Assembly (NCBI GenBank): GCA_028714935.1
Contig: JAQTLJ010000058.1
Coordinates: forward strand, 1 to 7,654
Origin: Candidatus Margulisiibacteriota bacterium
Lineage (GTDB): Bacteria > Margulisbacteria > WOR-1 > O2-12-FULL-45-9
Reading direction: 5' to 3'
DNA length: 7,654 bases
Below the pieces are notes generated by a model. It worked only from the letters and a program-made list of their open reading frames with translations. It was not told the DNA's origin and did not search any database. A program made the position numbers and the translations under genes. Below, in pieces: positions 1 to 6,118 of this stretch; position 1 is the stretch's first letter; each line of letters begins with the position of its first letter.

Positions 1-542
1 TTCTTCTCTTCGACCCCGCGGTAGAGCGTGCCAAAAAAGACGATGACCATCGCCAGGCCAAAACTGTAGGAATATTCCCCGGCCAGCGTGCTGGGGATAT
101 TGCCACCCCACATGGAATTCGCCTGCATAAATAAAAAGGCTAGCGAAAAGGTCGCCCCCATGACCGGTATCGGGAACGGGTAGCGCAACAATCTAAAAGC
201 CAGATACACGCAGATCGGCAGAAAAAAGGTTCCCAGCACTGTTATGATCTTAAAAGCAATTTGGATCGGGATCAGATAGCTTAAAATAACCATAAAAATA
301 AAGGTCAGCGGGAAGTAATGGTAAAAAATCGGGTAGCCGGCATAATTCCCCTGGTCCCACCCCATGAGCCGGCCGTGGGGCAGCAGCACTTCTTTCAGGT
401 AAACTGCCGTGGGAAAATGGGAAACCGTATCCCCGCCGGTTGTGGTGGTAACAGAAAAAAGATAGCGCGGCTCAAAAAAGGAAAAAAGGAACAGGAAAAT
501 GCCTATCAGGACGATGAGATCGATTAAATTATTCTTTTTCAC
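1..542 (-). CDS. Multi-pass membrane protein, PTPS-related / GT-C-like family (partial, C-terminus beyond window)
   Basis: The reading frame is open from a GTG at 542-540 to the window edge, giving 180 codons of a hydrophobic protein whose C-terminus is missing. There is a first membrane helix at about residues 6-24. It is followed by a presumably extracytoplasmic loop with GGDTVSHF (36-43), a WDQGNYAGYPIFYHYFP stretch (62-78) and further helices at about 79-92, 96-116 and 125-141. GGNIPSTLAGEYSYSFG lies at 146-162. These loop motifs resemble the membrane family known as '6-pyruvoyl-tetrahydropterin synthase related' (PF10131). Despite that name, its members look like GT-C glycosyltransferases, with an acidic residue in the first loop. 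The family call is from memory of the motifs, and any transferase activity, donor or acceptor is inference. The GTG overlaps the upstream gene's TGA (GTGA, 542-539). No Shine-Dalgarno precedes it, so translation probably depends on coupling. Confidence 0.72.
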   Translation of the reverse strand, partial: MKKNNLIDLIVLIGIFLFLFSFFEPRYLFSVTTTTGGDTVSHFPTAVYLKEVLLPHGRLMGWDQGNYAGYPIFYHYFPLTFIFMVILSYLIPIQIAFKIITVLGTFFLPICVYLAFRLLRYPFPIPVMGATFSLAFLFMQANSMWGGNIPSTLAGEYSYSFGLAMVIVFFGTLYRGVEEK

Positions 543-1339
543 TGCTTAAATGCGGGCAGCCCAAATTGGAAAACAAGAAATACAAGGATCAAAACAATAA
601 CTCCGGCGATAATATAAGTTTGATCGACCCCCATGACGGTTTTTGTTTCCACGATCTTTATCACCCCGGGAGAGATGCTGGTGTAATGGATGCCGTCTTT
701 TTCATACTCCGAAACCGCGAACAGCTGGTAATTGCTGCCGCTCAAGGCGGAGAAATTTGCCAGCTCAAAAACTATTTTCTTCTCGGACTTGGGCGGCAGG
801 GTCAACTTGACCGCCTCATTCTTCACGCTAAGTTCGCGCGGGGTGACCAGCGACGTTAAGACCAAAAGTTCCGCGGCTCCCAGGTTCTTGAGCGATAATT
901 TCATCGCCCCTTCCTTCCAAAAAGTCGCCGACTGCAATCCGCCAAAGATCTCAGCTGGCGGGGCGGCGGTTTGATAAGCGAACGTCTGGCAGTTCAAAGC
1001 GGAAAAAGGATATTGATTGGCATCGGTATAATGCATGACAATAACTAGCGGATATTGCCCCGGTTTTAACGCTCCCAGCTTGACGCCGGCATATCCCTTA
1101 TAGATCTGGTTTACACCAAGCTCCTGCTGTTTTTCGGCAAAGAGCTTCTGCCCCCCCGCCCTGATCTCCGCCTGGACATTGTAAGCGGACTCATCGCCCC
1201 GATTGATGCTGGTGACAAGAACGTTCAACACCTTCCCGTCCGTTTTTGCCGTGATCGTGTTGTTCAGGGTGATATAGGAAGCTGACGCCGCCAAACTGCA
1301 GCCAAGCAAAAAGATCGTAACAATTAGGGTCTTTTTCAT
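539..1339 (-). CDS. Exported protein with C-terminal membrane anchor, CARDB/NEW3-like beta domains
   Basis: This is a 266-residue protein of unknown function. The N-terminus (KK followed by a hydrophobic stretch, residues 2-18) is a signal peptide with a likely signal peptidase I site after ASA (18-20). An LLGC at 11-14 could instead be read as a lipobox, but the hydrophobic core before it is short. Residues 22-235 look like two beta-sandwich modules. The second (about 140-235) contains KLSLKNLGAAELL and LPPKSEKKIVFEL, patterns typical of CARDB/NEW3/COG1361 extracellular domains. A single membrane helix follows at about 243-261 with a very short tail ending FKQ, so the body should face outside. 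The start at 1339 was chosen over an in-frame ATG at 1357 because it precedes the signal peptide directly and makes an ATGA overlap with the upstream stop. The 3' end overlaps the next gene by 4 nt. A role together with that membrane protein is inference. Confidence 0.8.
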   Translation of the reverse strand: MKKTLIVTIFLLGCSLAASASYITLNNTITAKTDGKVLNVLVTSINRGDESAYNVQAEIRAGGQKLFAEKQQELGVNQIYKGYAGVKLGALKPGQYPLVIVMHYTDANQYPFSALNCQTFAYQTAAPPAEIFGGLQSATFWKEGAMKLSLKNLGAAELLVLTSLVTPRELSVKNEAVKLTLPPKSEKKIVFELANFSALSGSNYQLFAVSEYEKDGIHYTSISPGVIKIVETKTVMGVDQTYIIAGVIVLILVFLVFQFGLPAFKQ

Positions 1340-1944
1340 GGCGTCGTCGCCGTCCAAGTCGCGTTTAAAGTAAAATTAATGCTGTGAACGTCGGCGCCGG
1401 AAATGACTATCTGTTGCGGCGTACCGACATGCGCCTGGGAAACTTGACTGTCAAGGTTAAGTGGCACATAACCATCAAGGTATTCTCCGAGTTTATCATT
1501 CGTTTTCGGCTGCTCCAACCCGGTGAGTGTCCGGCCTTTATATAAAATCCCGAGAACATAATAAGTCCCGTTCTCCAAACCGTTAGTAGTAAAAGCTGCG
1601 CTGGGCTGGACCGAAGCGACCGGCACGATCGCGCCGCCGACGGGATCAGACACAAAAGCATCCCGGCAGACCCAGATGCCGAGCGTACCCCAAGAATTGA
1701 GGCCGGAAACCGTCCCAGAAATCTTGTACGGGCCAAGAGTGGATGTGGTGGACCCGCTGACCGTCGTGGTCACTGAAGTCGGAGTGGTCGTATTGGTTGA
1801 ACCGGTAGTGGTTGCCGTCAAAGTGCCGGGGTGAGCGGTTGTTGTTGTCGAAGTTGTATCATTGTGCGTGCTGGCCCCGCAACCCCAAAGGACCACCACA
1901 ACCAGGACAATGGCCAACAAACTCAAGATCAATCGTATTTTCAT
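1336..1944 (-). CDS. Putative lipoprotein with Thr/Ser-rich linker and small beta domain
   Basis: The protein has 202 residues and no recognised function. A basic start (KIR), a long hydrophobic core (5-20) and LWGC at 19-22 form a lipoprotein signal, with Cys22 as the likely lipidated residue. Trp at the -2 position is unusual but not excluded. Residues 25-70 are a low-complexity linker dominated by Thr with Ser, Gly and Pro, probably holding the C-terminal part away from the membrane. The C-terminal part (about 71-198) begins YKISGTVSGL and ends HSINFTLNATW. That layout recalls carboxypeptidase-regulatory-like or other small beta-sandwich domains, a tentative reading. Its ATG shares 4 nt (ATGA, 1944-1941) with the end of glyS, and its stop shares ATGA (1339-1336) with the next gene. 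An AGGA lies about 13 nt upstream, too far to be a strong ribosome site, so translational coupling to glyS is likely. Confidence 0.82.
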   Translation of the reverse strand: MKIRLILSLLAIVLVVVVLWGCGASTHNDTTSTTTTAHPGTLTATTTGSTNTTTPTSVTTTVSGSTTSTLGPYKISGTVSGLNSWGTLGIWVCRDAFVSDPVGGAIVPVASVQPSAAFTTNGLENGTYYVLGILYKGRTLTGLEQPKTNDKLGEYLDGYVPLNLDSQVSQAHVGTPQQIVISGADVHSINFTLNATWTATTP

Positions 1945-4043
1945 TGTAGAACTATTTTCCTGAAATCAGCTACCGATAAATAAAGCTGCCCCAATGATTT
2001 CAATAATGCCAGGCGGTTCATCTTTATCCTCTCGTTTTCATGCATAACCAGGACCTTGTCAAAAAACAGTTCCAGCGGATCGGTAAATTTTGCCAGAGAG
2101 CGGCTGGCTTTGCCCCAATCTTCGACCTTGATCGCCTCGCCAACTTCCCATTTAACTTTCATGTAAAGATCGAACAGTTCCTTCTCTTCCCTTTCCACCA
2201 GATCGGCCTCGATCACTTCAGCGCGCGGCGCGTCTTTCGCTATCCGGTAAACCCTGTCCGCTGATTTTACCACCCCAGGGAACCAATTTTCACTGACCAG
2301 CCGGTTAAGGACATCGGCTTTGACCACGCAATCAAGGATGTCGTTGCAGTTAAAGAGCACGGCATCAACAACATCATAGCGGATCCCCTTGTCCAAGAGG
2401 ACCGGCTTCAGCCGGCCGGAGACAAAATCCAGGATCTGCCCCTTGATCTTGCTAAAATCCTGATAGCCTGTTTCCCCTTTGCCAAAAAGGAAGCCGAGAA
2501 AGACCGGCTCATAAAGTTTATAACTGTGCTCGACCGCTTCGTCCAGCAAGAGATCGATCTTCTGCTCGGTCACGATCCGGATAATCCCGTTGACCGCCCG
2601 GCGCAGGCCGTAAGGATCGACCGAGCCGGTCGGGATCGCTCCGACGCTAAAACAGCCGACCAAAGTATCGATCCGGTCCGCCAGGGCAACGATCGTCCCT
2701 TCAACCGATTGCGGCAGTTTATCTTCCGAATAGCGCGGCAAATAATGTTCCAGGATCCCCTGGGCAACCTTGGGGTCCTCACCCGACAGCAGCGCGTACT
2801 CCCGCCCCATCACTCCCTGAAGCTCGGGAAATTCATAGACCATCTTGGTGGTCAGATCCGCTTTACAAAGCTCAGCGATCCTCCTTATGGTCTTGAGTTT
2901 GTCATCTGCAAGCTTCAATCTTTTTCCCAACCAGTCAGCCAGTTTGGACAGCCGCTCAACTTTATGGGACATCGAGCCGAGTTTTTCGAAGAAACCGACC
3001 CTCGAGAGGTCCGCCCGCCTGACCTCCAGCGGCAACTTTTTGTCTTCTTCAAAGAAAAACCTGGCGTCCGAGAGCCGGGCGGACAGGACTTTTTGATTGC
3101 CTTCGATCACACCCGCATTCCGGCAGCCATCAGTTACGACCACGAACTTTGCCTGCAGCCGGCCGGCCTCATCCAGCAGGGAAAAATATTTCTGGTTTTT
3201 TTTCATTGATGTGACCAACACTTCTGACGTGATCTTCAAAAATTCCGGCTTGAATTTTCCCAGGTAAGCGATCGGATTTTCCACCAAAAAAGTGACTTCG
3301 CTGAGGAGTTCCTCACCGATCAAAGCTTTGGCGCCGGCTTTTTCCGCTATCGCCTCAACTTTATTGCGGATCAACTCTTGCCTTTCATTCTGGTCAACGA
3401 TCACTCCCAACTTAAAAAGTGTCTTTTTATATAATCCCAGATCCGCTTTTAGTAGTCTGGGTTTGGATTTTGCTTTATACCGATGACCAAAGCTTATATT
3501 ACCCGACTTTATTCCCGCCAGCTCAAACTTAACAATCTTATTGCCGCAGAGCGCCAGCAGGGAATGGATCGGGCGGATGAACTTAAAGTCCAGATCTCCC
3601 CAGCGCATTGCCAGCGGCTGATAAAGAGCATTGATGATCTCGGGAAAAATAACGCCCAGGACCGCCTCGGTCGGCTTACCCTTGCGGACAACATTGGCAA
3701 AAACATAATTTTTGCTGCCGACGGTTTTAACGGTCAAGTCACCAGGCGAAACACCCTGGTTTCTGGCAAAACCGATCGCGGCCTGAGTGGGCTTACCTGA
3801 CGCCTCAAAGGCGATTTCCGCCGGCGGCCCTTTTATTTCTTCGGCAAGATCGGTCTGTTTGCCGGCAACATTTTCAATATATAACACCAGGCGCCGGTAG
3901 GTGCCGAGCGTTGCCACTTTCGAGAAAGCGATCCGCTCGGCCCGCAGTTTCTCTTCCGCCTTCTTTTTCAGGTCGTCAAGAAAGCCGGGCATGAACCTGG
4001 CCGGGATCTCCTCACAGCCGATCTCAAGTAGTGCGTTCAACAT
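1941..4043 (-). CDS. glyS: Glycine--tRNA ligase, beta subunit
   Basis: This is the beta subunit of the cytoplasmic two-subunit (alpha2beta2) glycyl-tRNA synthetase, which charges tRNA-Gly with glycine using ATP. At 700 residues it is close to the E. coli protein (689). The N-terminus LLEIGCEEIPARFM (5-18) is the family opening. MRWGDLDFKFIRPIH lies at 146-160 and DARFFFEEDKK at 326-336. The HD-like region has CKADLTTKMVYEFPELQGVMG at 393-413 and LADRIDTLVGCF plus PTGSVDPYGLRR at 454-482. The C-terminal tRNA-anticodon-binding part carries FFDKVLVMHENERIKMNRLALL at 660-681. The protein appears intact. Its ATG lies 20 nt inside the end of glyQ with no Shine-Dalgarno in front, so it probably relies on ribosomes finishing glyQ, which would help keep the subunits in balance. 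Its stop overlaps the start of the downstream lipoprotein gene. Confidence 0.97.
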   Translation of the reverse strand: MLNALLEIGCEEIPARFMPGFLDDLKKKAEEKLRAERIAFSKVATLGTYRRLVLYIENVAGKQTDLAEEIKGPPAEIAFEASGKPTQAAIGFARNQGVSPGDLTVKTVGSKNYVFANVVRKGKPTEAVLGVIFPEIINALYQPLAMRWGDLDFKFIRPIHSLLALCGNKIVKFELAGIKSGNISFGHRYKAKSKPRLLKADLGLYKKTLFKLGVIVDQNERQELIRNKVEAIAEKAGAKALIGEELLSEVTFLVENPIAYLGKFKPEFLKITSEVLVTSMKKNQKYFSLLDEAGRLQAKFVVVTDGCRNAGVIEGNQKVLSARLSDARFFFEEDKKLPLEVRRADLSRVGFFEKLGSMSHKVERLSKLADWLGKRLKLADDKLKTIRRIAELCKADLTTKMVYEFPELQGVMGREYALLSGEDPKVAQGILEHYLPRYSEDKLPQSVEGTIVALADRIDTLVGCFSVGAIPTGSVDPYGLRRAVNGIIRIVTEQKIDLLLDEAVEHSYKLYEPVFLGFLFGKGETGYQDFSKIKGQILDFVSGRLKPVLLDKGIRYDVVDAVLFNCNDILDCVVKADVLNRLVSENWFPGVVKSADRVYRIAKDAPRAEVIEADLVEREEKELFDLYMKVKWEVGEAIKVEDWGKASRSLAKFTDPLELFFDKVLVMHENERIKMNRLALLKSLGQLYLSVADFRKIVLQ

Positions 4044-4875
4044 ATAATTTCGCGCAGGCGCGCGCCATCTTCCTTATTCTCAAAATATAATTCATGCGCT
4101 CGGAGACGGAGACCGCTCCGCGCGCATCCAGGATATTAAAGGCGTGTGAGCTCTTCAAAATATAATCATAGGCCGGAATGACCTCGCCATTCTTCAATAA
4201 GCGGAGAGCTTCTTTCTCGTATATGCCGAACAGCAGGGAAACCGCTTCGATATCAGCCGTTTCAAAATTATATTTTGATTGTTCTCTTTCCTGCGGTAAA
4301 TAGATATCGCCGTATTTGACGTCTTTGGTCCACTCAATATCATAGACATTATCGATCTTTTGAATGAACATGGCGATCCGCTCCAGCCCGTAAGTCAACT
4401 CGGCTGCCACCGGCTTGCACGGGTAGCCGCCGCATTCCTGGAAATAAGTGAACTGGGTGATCTCCATCCCTTCCGCCCAGATCTCCCATCCCGTTCCCCA
4501 GGCGCCCAGCGTCGGCGATTCCCAGTTATCTTCGACGAAACGAACGTCATGCTTGGCCGGTTCTATCCCGATCGCCCGAAGCGAGTCGAGGTAAACGTCC
4601 TGGATATCAAGCGGCGACGGCTTGAGAATTACCTGGTATTGGAAATAATGAAAGAGACGGTTCGGGTTTTCCCCGTATCTGCCGTCGGTCGGCCGCCGGA
4701 CCGGATCAATATAGGCTACCTTCCACGGTTTTTGGCCAAGTACTCCGAAAAAAGTCGCGGGGGACATCGTGGCTGCCCCCTTTTCAATATCATAAGGCTG
4801 GCGGATAACACAGCCGTAATCGGCCCAATAACTGTTCAATCCGTCAATGATTTGTTGAAAAGAGAGCTTTTTCAC
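4024..4875 (-). CDS. glyQ: Glycine--tRNA ligase, alpha subunit
   Basis: This is the class II catalytic subunit that activates glycine with ATP and, with GlyS, charges tRNA-Gly. At 283 residues it is a little shorter than E. coli GlyQ (303). Diagnostic stretches are all present: RRPTDGRYGENPNR (60-73, motif 2 region), RFVEDNWESPTLGAWG (112-127), GMEITQFTYFQ (136-146), ELTYGLERIAM (159-169) and HAFNILDARGAVSVSER (244-260). The start codon is GTG at 4875. It is the only start that gives the usual family N-terminus (FQQII...YWADYGCVI), and a promoter fills the 15 bp in front of it, leaving no room for a Shine-Dalgarno. The message is therefore probably leaderless. It is the first gene of a five-gene minus-strand operon. 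No T-box leader, as seen before glyQS of many Firmicutes, can fit here. Confidence 0.98.
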   Translation of the reverse strand: MKKLSFQQIIDGLNSYWADYGCVIRQPYDIEKGAATMSPATFFGVLGQKPWKVAYIDPVRRPTDGRYGENPNRLFHYFQYQVILKPSPLDIQDVYLDSLRAIGIEPAKHDVRFVEDNWESPTLGAWGTGWEIWAEGMEITQFTYFQECGGYPCKPVAAELTYGLERIAMFIQKIDNVYDIEWTKDVKYGDIYLPQEREQSKYNFETADIEAVSLLFGIYEKEALRLLKNGEVIPAYDYILKSSHAFNILDARGAVSVSERMNYILRIRKMARACAKLYVERTT

Positions 4876-4883
4876 GATACAAT
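4855..4883 (+). promoter_or_regulatory. Sigma70-like promoter of the zinc-ribbon/trpD/lptB operon
   Basis: TTGAAA (4855-4860; 5 of 6) is followed after exactly 17 bp by TACAAT (4878-4883; 5 of 6). Standard spacing puts +1 at about 4890, one base before the ATG at 4891, so this transcript too should be leaderless or nearly so. The -35 box lies inside the beginning of glyQ on the other strand. The -10 overlaps the glyQ -10 by two bases (4882-4883). Confidence 0.65.
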
Positions 4884-4910
4884 TATAACAATGGCCTTCT
4901 ACGATTACAA
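4882..4910 (-). promoter_or_regulatory. Sigma70-like promoter of the glyQ operon
   Basis: Read on the minus strand, TTGTAA (4910-4905; 4 of 6 matches to TTGACA) is separated by 17 bp from a perfect TATAAT (4887-4882). TGT directly before the -10 also gives an extended -10 (TGnTATAAT). Standard spacing puts +1 at 4875, the G of the glyQ GTG, predicting a leaderless mRNA. The -35 box lies inside the first codons of the divergent zinc-ribbon gene. Confidence 0.75.
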
Positions 4911-5103
4911 GTGCGCAAAATGCAGCCTGGTTTTTGAGATCCAGCGGGGGATGAACGAAAGCTCAGACCCCAAGTGCCCGCATTGCGGCTCTGCCGCCCA
5001 ACGTGTTTTTTACGCTCTAAGAACTTTGAGCGCCGGTTCAGATCACAGCAGCACCTGCAGCAGTTGCGCTTCAGGCGCCTGCTCAACTTGTGGAGGTCAT
5101 TAA
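4891..5103 (+). CDS. FmdB-family zinc-ribbon protein
   Basis: This is a 70-residue protein starting MAFYDYKCAKCSLVFEI, the standard opening of the FmdB putative regulatory family (PF09723). Two CxxC knuckles, CAKC (8-11) and CPHC (29-32), should bind one zinc ion. A Cys-rich tail adds CSSC (56-59) and CSTC (64-67) and ends GGH, a common embellishment in this family. Molecular function is not established; despite the family name, a regulatory role is not shown. The ATG at 4891 is chosen because the zinc ribbon begins here. The frame stays open far upstream, but that part is antisense to glyQ. It is the first gene of the plus-strand operon, probably translated from a leaderless message. Its stop codon abuts the trpD ATG with no spacer, and the tail codons contain the trpD ribosome site. 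Confidence 0.88.
   Translation: MAFYDYKCAKCSLVFEIQRGMNESSDPKCPHCGSAAQRVFYALRTLSAGSDHSSTCSSCASGACSTCGGH
5092..5097 (+). promoter_or_regulatory. Shine-Dalgarno of trpD inside the zinc-ribbon gene
   Basis: GGAGGT lies 6 nt before the ATG at 5104 and is the strongest ribosome site in the window. It is formed by the Gly-Gly codons at the very end of the preceding gene, and it supports 5104 as the trpD start. Confidence 0.8.
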
Positions 5104-6117
5104 ATGATAGAAGCAATTAAAAAAATCGTCGAGGGGAAAGATTTGACCCGTGAAGAAGCGGCCATGACCATGGATACGATCATGACCGGCAATGCCACCC
5201 CTTCACAGATCGCCGCTTTCATCACCGCCCTGCGCATGAAAGGTGAAACATCTGACGAGATCACCGGCTGCGCCGAAAAGATGCGGGAACATGCCGTTAA
5301 TATTTATCCTCACCACAAGAACCTGGTCGATACCTGCGGGACCGGCGGGGATGTGGCGGGGACTTTTAATATTTCGACCGTATCCGCCCTGGTCGCCGCG
5401 GGAGCCGGCGTGGCGATCGCCAAACACGGCAACCGTTCGGTCTCCAGCCGCTGCGGCTCCGCCGATGTCCTGGAAGCCCTGGGAGTAAAGATCGACCTGG
5501 AGCCCAAAAAAGTCGAAGCCTGCATCAATGAGATCGGGATCGGCTTCATCTTTGCCCCGAATTTCCATAAAGCGATGCGCTATGCCGCCCCAACCCGCAA
5601 AGAGATCGGGATAAGGACGATCTTTAACATCCTTGGGCCGTTGACTAACCCTGCCAGAGCGACGGCCCAGGTGCTGGGTGTTTTTAAGTCTGACCTGACC
5701 GAATTGATGGCCGAGGTCTTGAAAAACCTCGGAGTGAAACAGGCGCTGATCGTCCACGGCCTTGATGGGCTGGACGAGATCTCGATCTCCGACAGGACCA
5801 AAATCGCCCACTTAAAAGATGGCCGGATCGATAATTACCTGCTCGCTCCCGAAGACCTGGGGATACAGAAAGGGAAAAAAGAAGAGCTCAGCGGCGGGTC
5901 CGCCAGCGAAAACGCGGAGATCGCCCTGGAGATACTGAAAGCCGAAGAAAAAGGCCCCAAAAAGAGCGTCGTCCTCCTCAACGCCGCCGCCGCCATCCTG
6001 GTTGGCGATAAAGCGAAAGACTTTAAAGCAGGATTAAAACTGGCCGCAGAATCGATCGATTCCGGCGCAGCTGCTAAAAAATTAGAAGAGCTGATCAAAT
6101 TTACGCAAAGGGGTTAA
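5104..6117 (+). CDS. trpD: Anthranilate phosphoribosyltransferase
   Basis: The enzyme transfers phosphoribose from PRPP to anthranilate, the second committed step of tryptophan synthesis, in the cytoplasm. At 337 residues it has the full usual length. An N-terminal helical domain (1-70) is followed by the PRPP-binding loop GTGGD (79-83), FNIST (88-92), KHGNRSVSS (107-115) and GSADVLEALG (118-127). Anthranilate-site residues expected from the Sulfolobus enzyme are present: His108, Asn110, His155 and Arg165. The metal-binding Asp-Glu pair is in GLDEIS (222-227). All key residues are intact, which argues against the non-catalytic TrpD2/YbiB branch and for true TrpD. It starts directly after the zinc-ribbon stop with a good Shine-Dalgarno, and ends 1 nt before lptB. 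No other trp gene is in the window, so its place beside LPS-export genes is unusual. Confidence 0.95.
   Translation: MIEAIKKIVEGKDLTREEAAMTMDTIMTGNATPSQIAAFITALRMKGETSDEITGCAEKMREHAVNIYPHHKNLVDTCGTGGDVAGTFNISTVSALVAAGAGVAIAKHGNRSVSSRCGSADVLEALGVKIDLEPKKVEACINEIGIGFIFAPNFHKAMRYAAPTRKEIGIRTIFNILGPLTNPARATAQVLGVFKSDLTELMAEVLKNLGVKQALIVHGLDGLDEISISDRTKIAHLKDGRIDNYLLAPEDLGIQKGKKEELSGGSASENAEIALEILKAEEKGPKKSVVLLNAAAAILVGDKAKDFKAGLKLAAESIDSGAAAKKLEELIKFTQRG
6109..6113 (+). promoter_or_regulatory. Shine-Dalgarno of lptB
   Basis: AGGGG lies 5 nt before the ATG at 6119, within the last codons of trpD. It confirms the lptB start in a junction with only one intergenic base. Confidence 0.65.
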
Positions 6118-6118
6118 T

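Noticed and set aside
318..974. Small plus-strand open frames (318-527, 566-859, 732-974)
   Set aside because: They are antisense to the GT-C-like and anchored exported protein genes, which have clear signal and membrane segments. None has a convincing ribosome site or domain.
1340..1357. Alternative start of the anchored protein 6 codons upstream (MDGDDA)
   Set aside because: It would place acidic residues before the signal peptide and replace the neat ATGA overlap with a longer one. The ATG at 1339 fits the signal peptide rule and the operon pattern.
2526..3209. 227-residue open frame antisense to glyS
   Set aside because: It overlaps a conserved part of glyS, and its translation is rich in Arg, Gln and Pro without any domain pattern.
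4051..4066. GC-rich inverted repeat (GGCGCGCGCC) near the end of glyQ, possible terminator
   Set aside because: It codes for Ala-Arg-Ala in GlyQ, has no T-run after it and lies just before the overlapping glyS start, so a terminator makes no sense here.
4360..4890. Upstream in-frame extension of the zinc-ribbon frame (ATG at 4360, would make a 247-residue protein)
   Set aside because: The extension is antisense to glyQ, whose motifs are unmistakable, and has no recognisable domain. The zinc-ribbon family starts at the ATG at 4891, which also has its own promoter.
4876..4890. T-box or other leader riboswitch before glyQ
   Set aside because: Only 15 bp separate the two start codons, and they are filled by promoter elements. 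No leader RNA can fit.
5203..5811. 202-residue open frame antisense to trpD
   Set aside because: It lies fully within intact trpD, has no family features and no credible start signal. It is a by-product of codon composition.
5104..6117. TrpD2/YbiB or thymidine phosphorylase instead of TrpD
   Set aside because: GTGGD, KHGNRSVSS, the anthranilate-contact residues and the metal-binding Asp-Glu pair are all intact and typical of anthranilate phosphoribosyltransferase.
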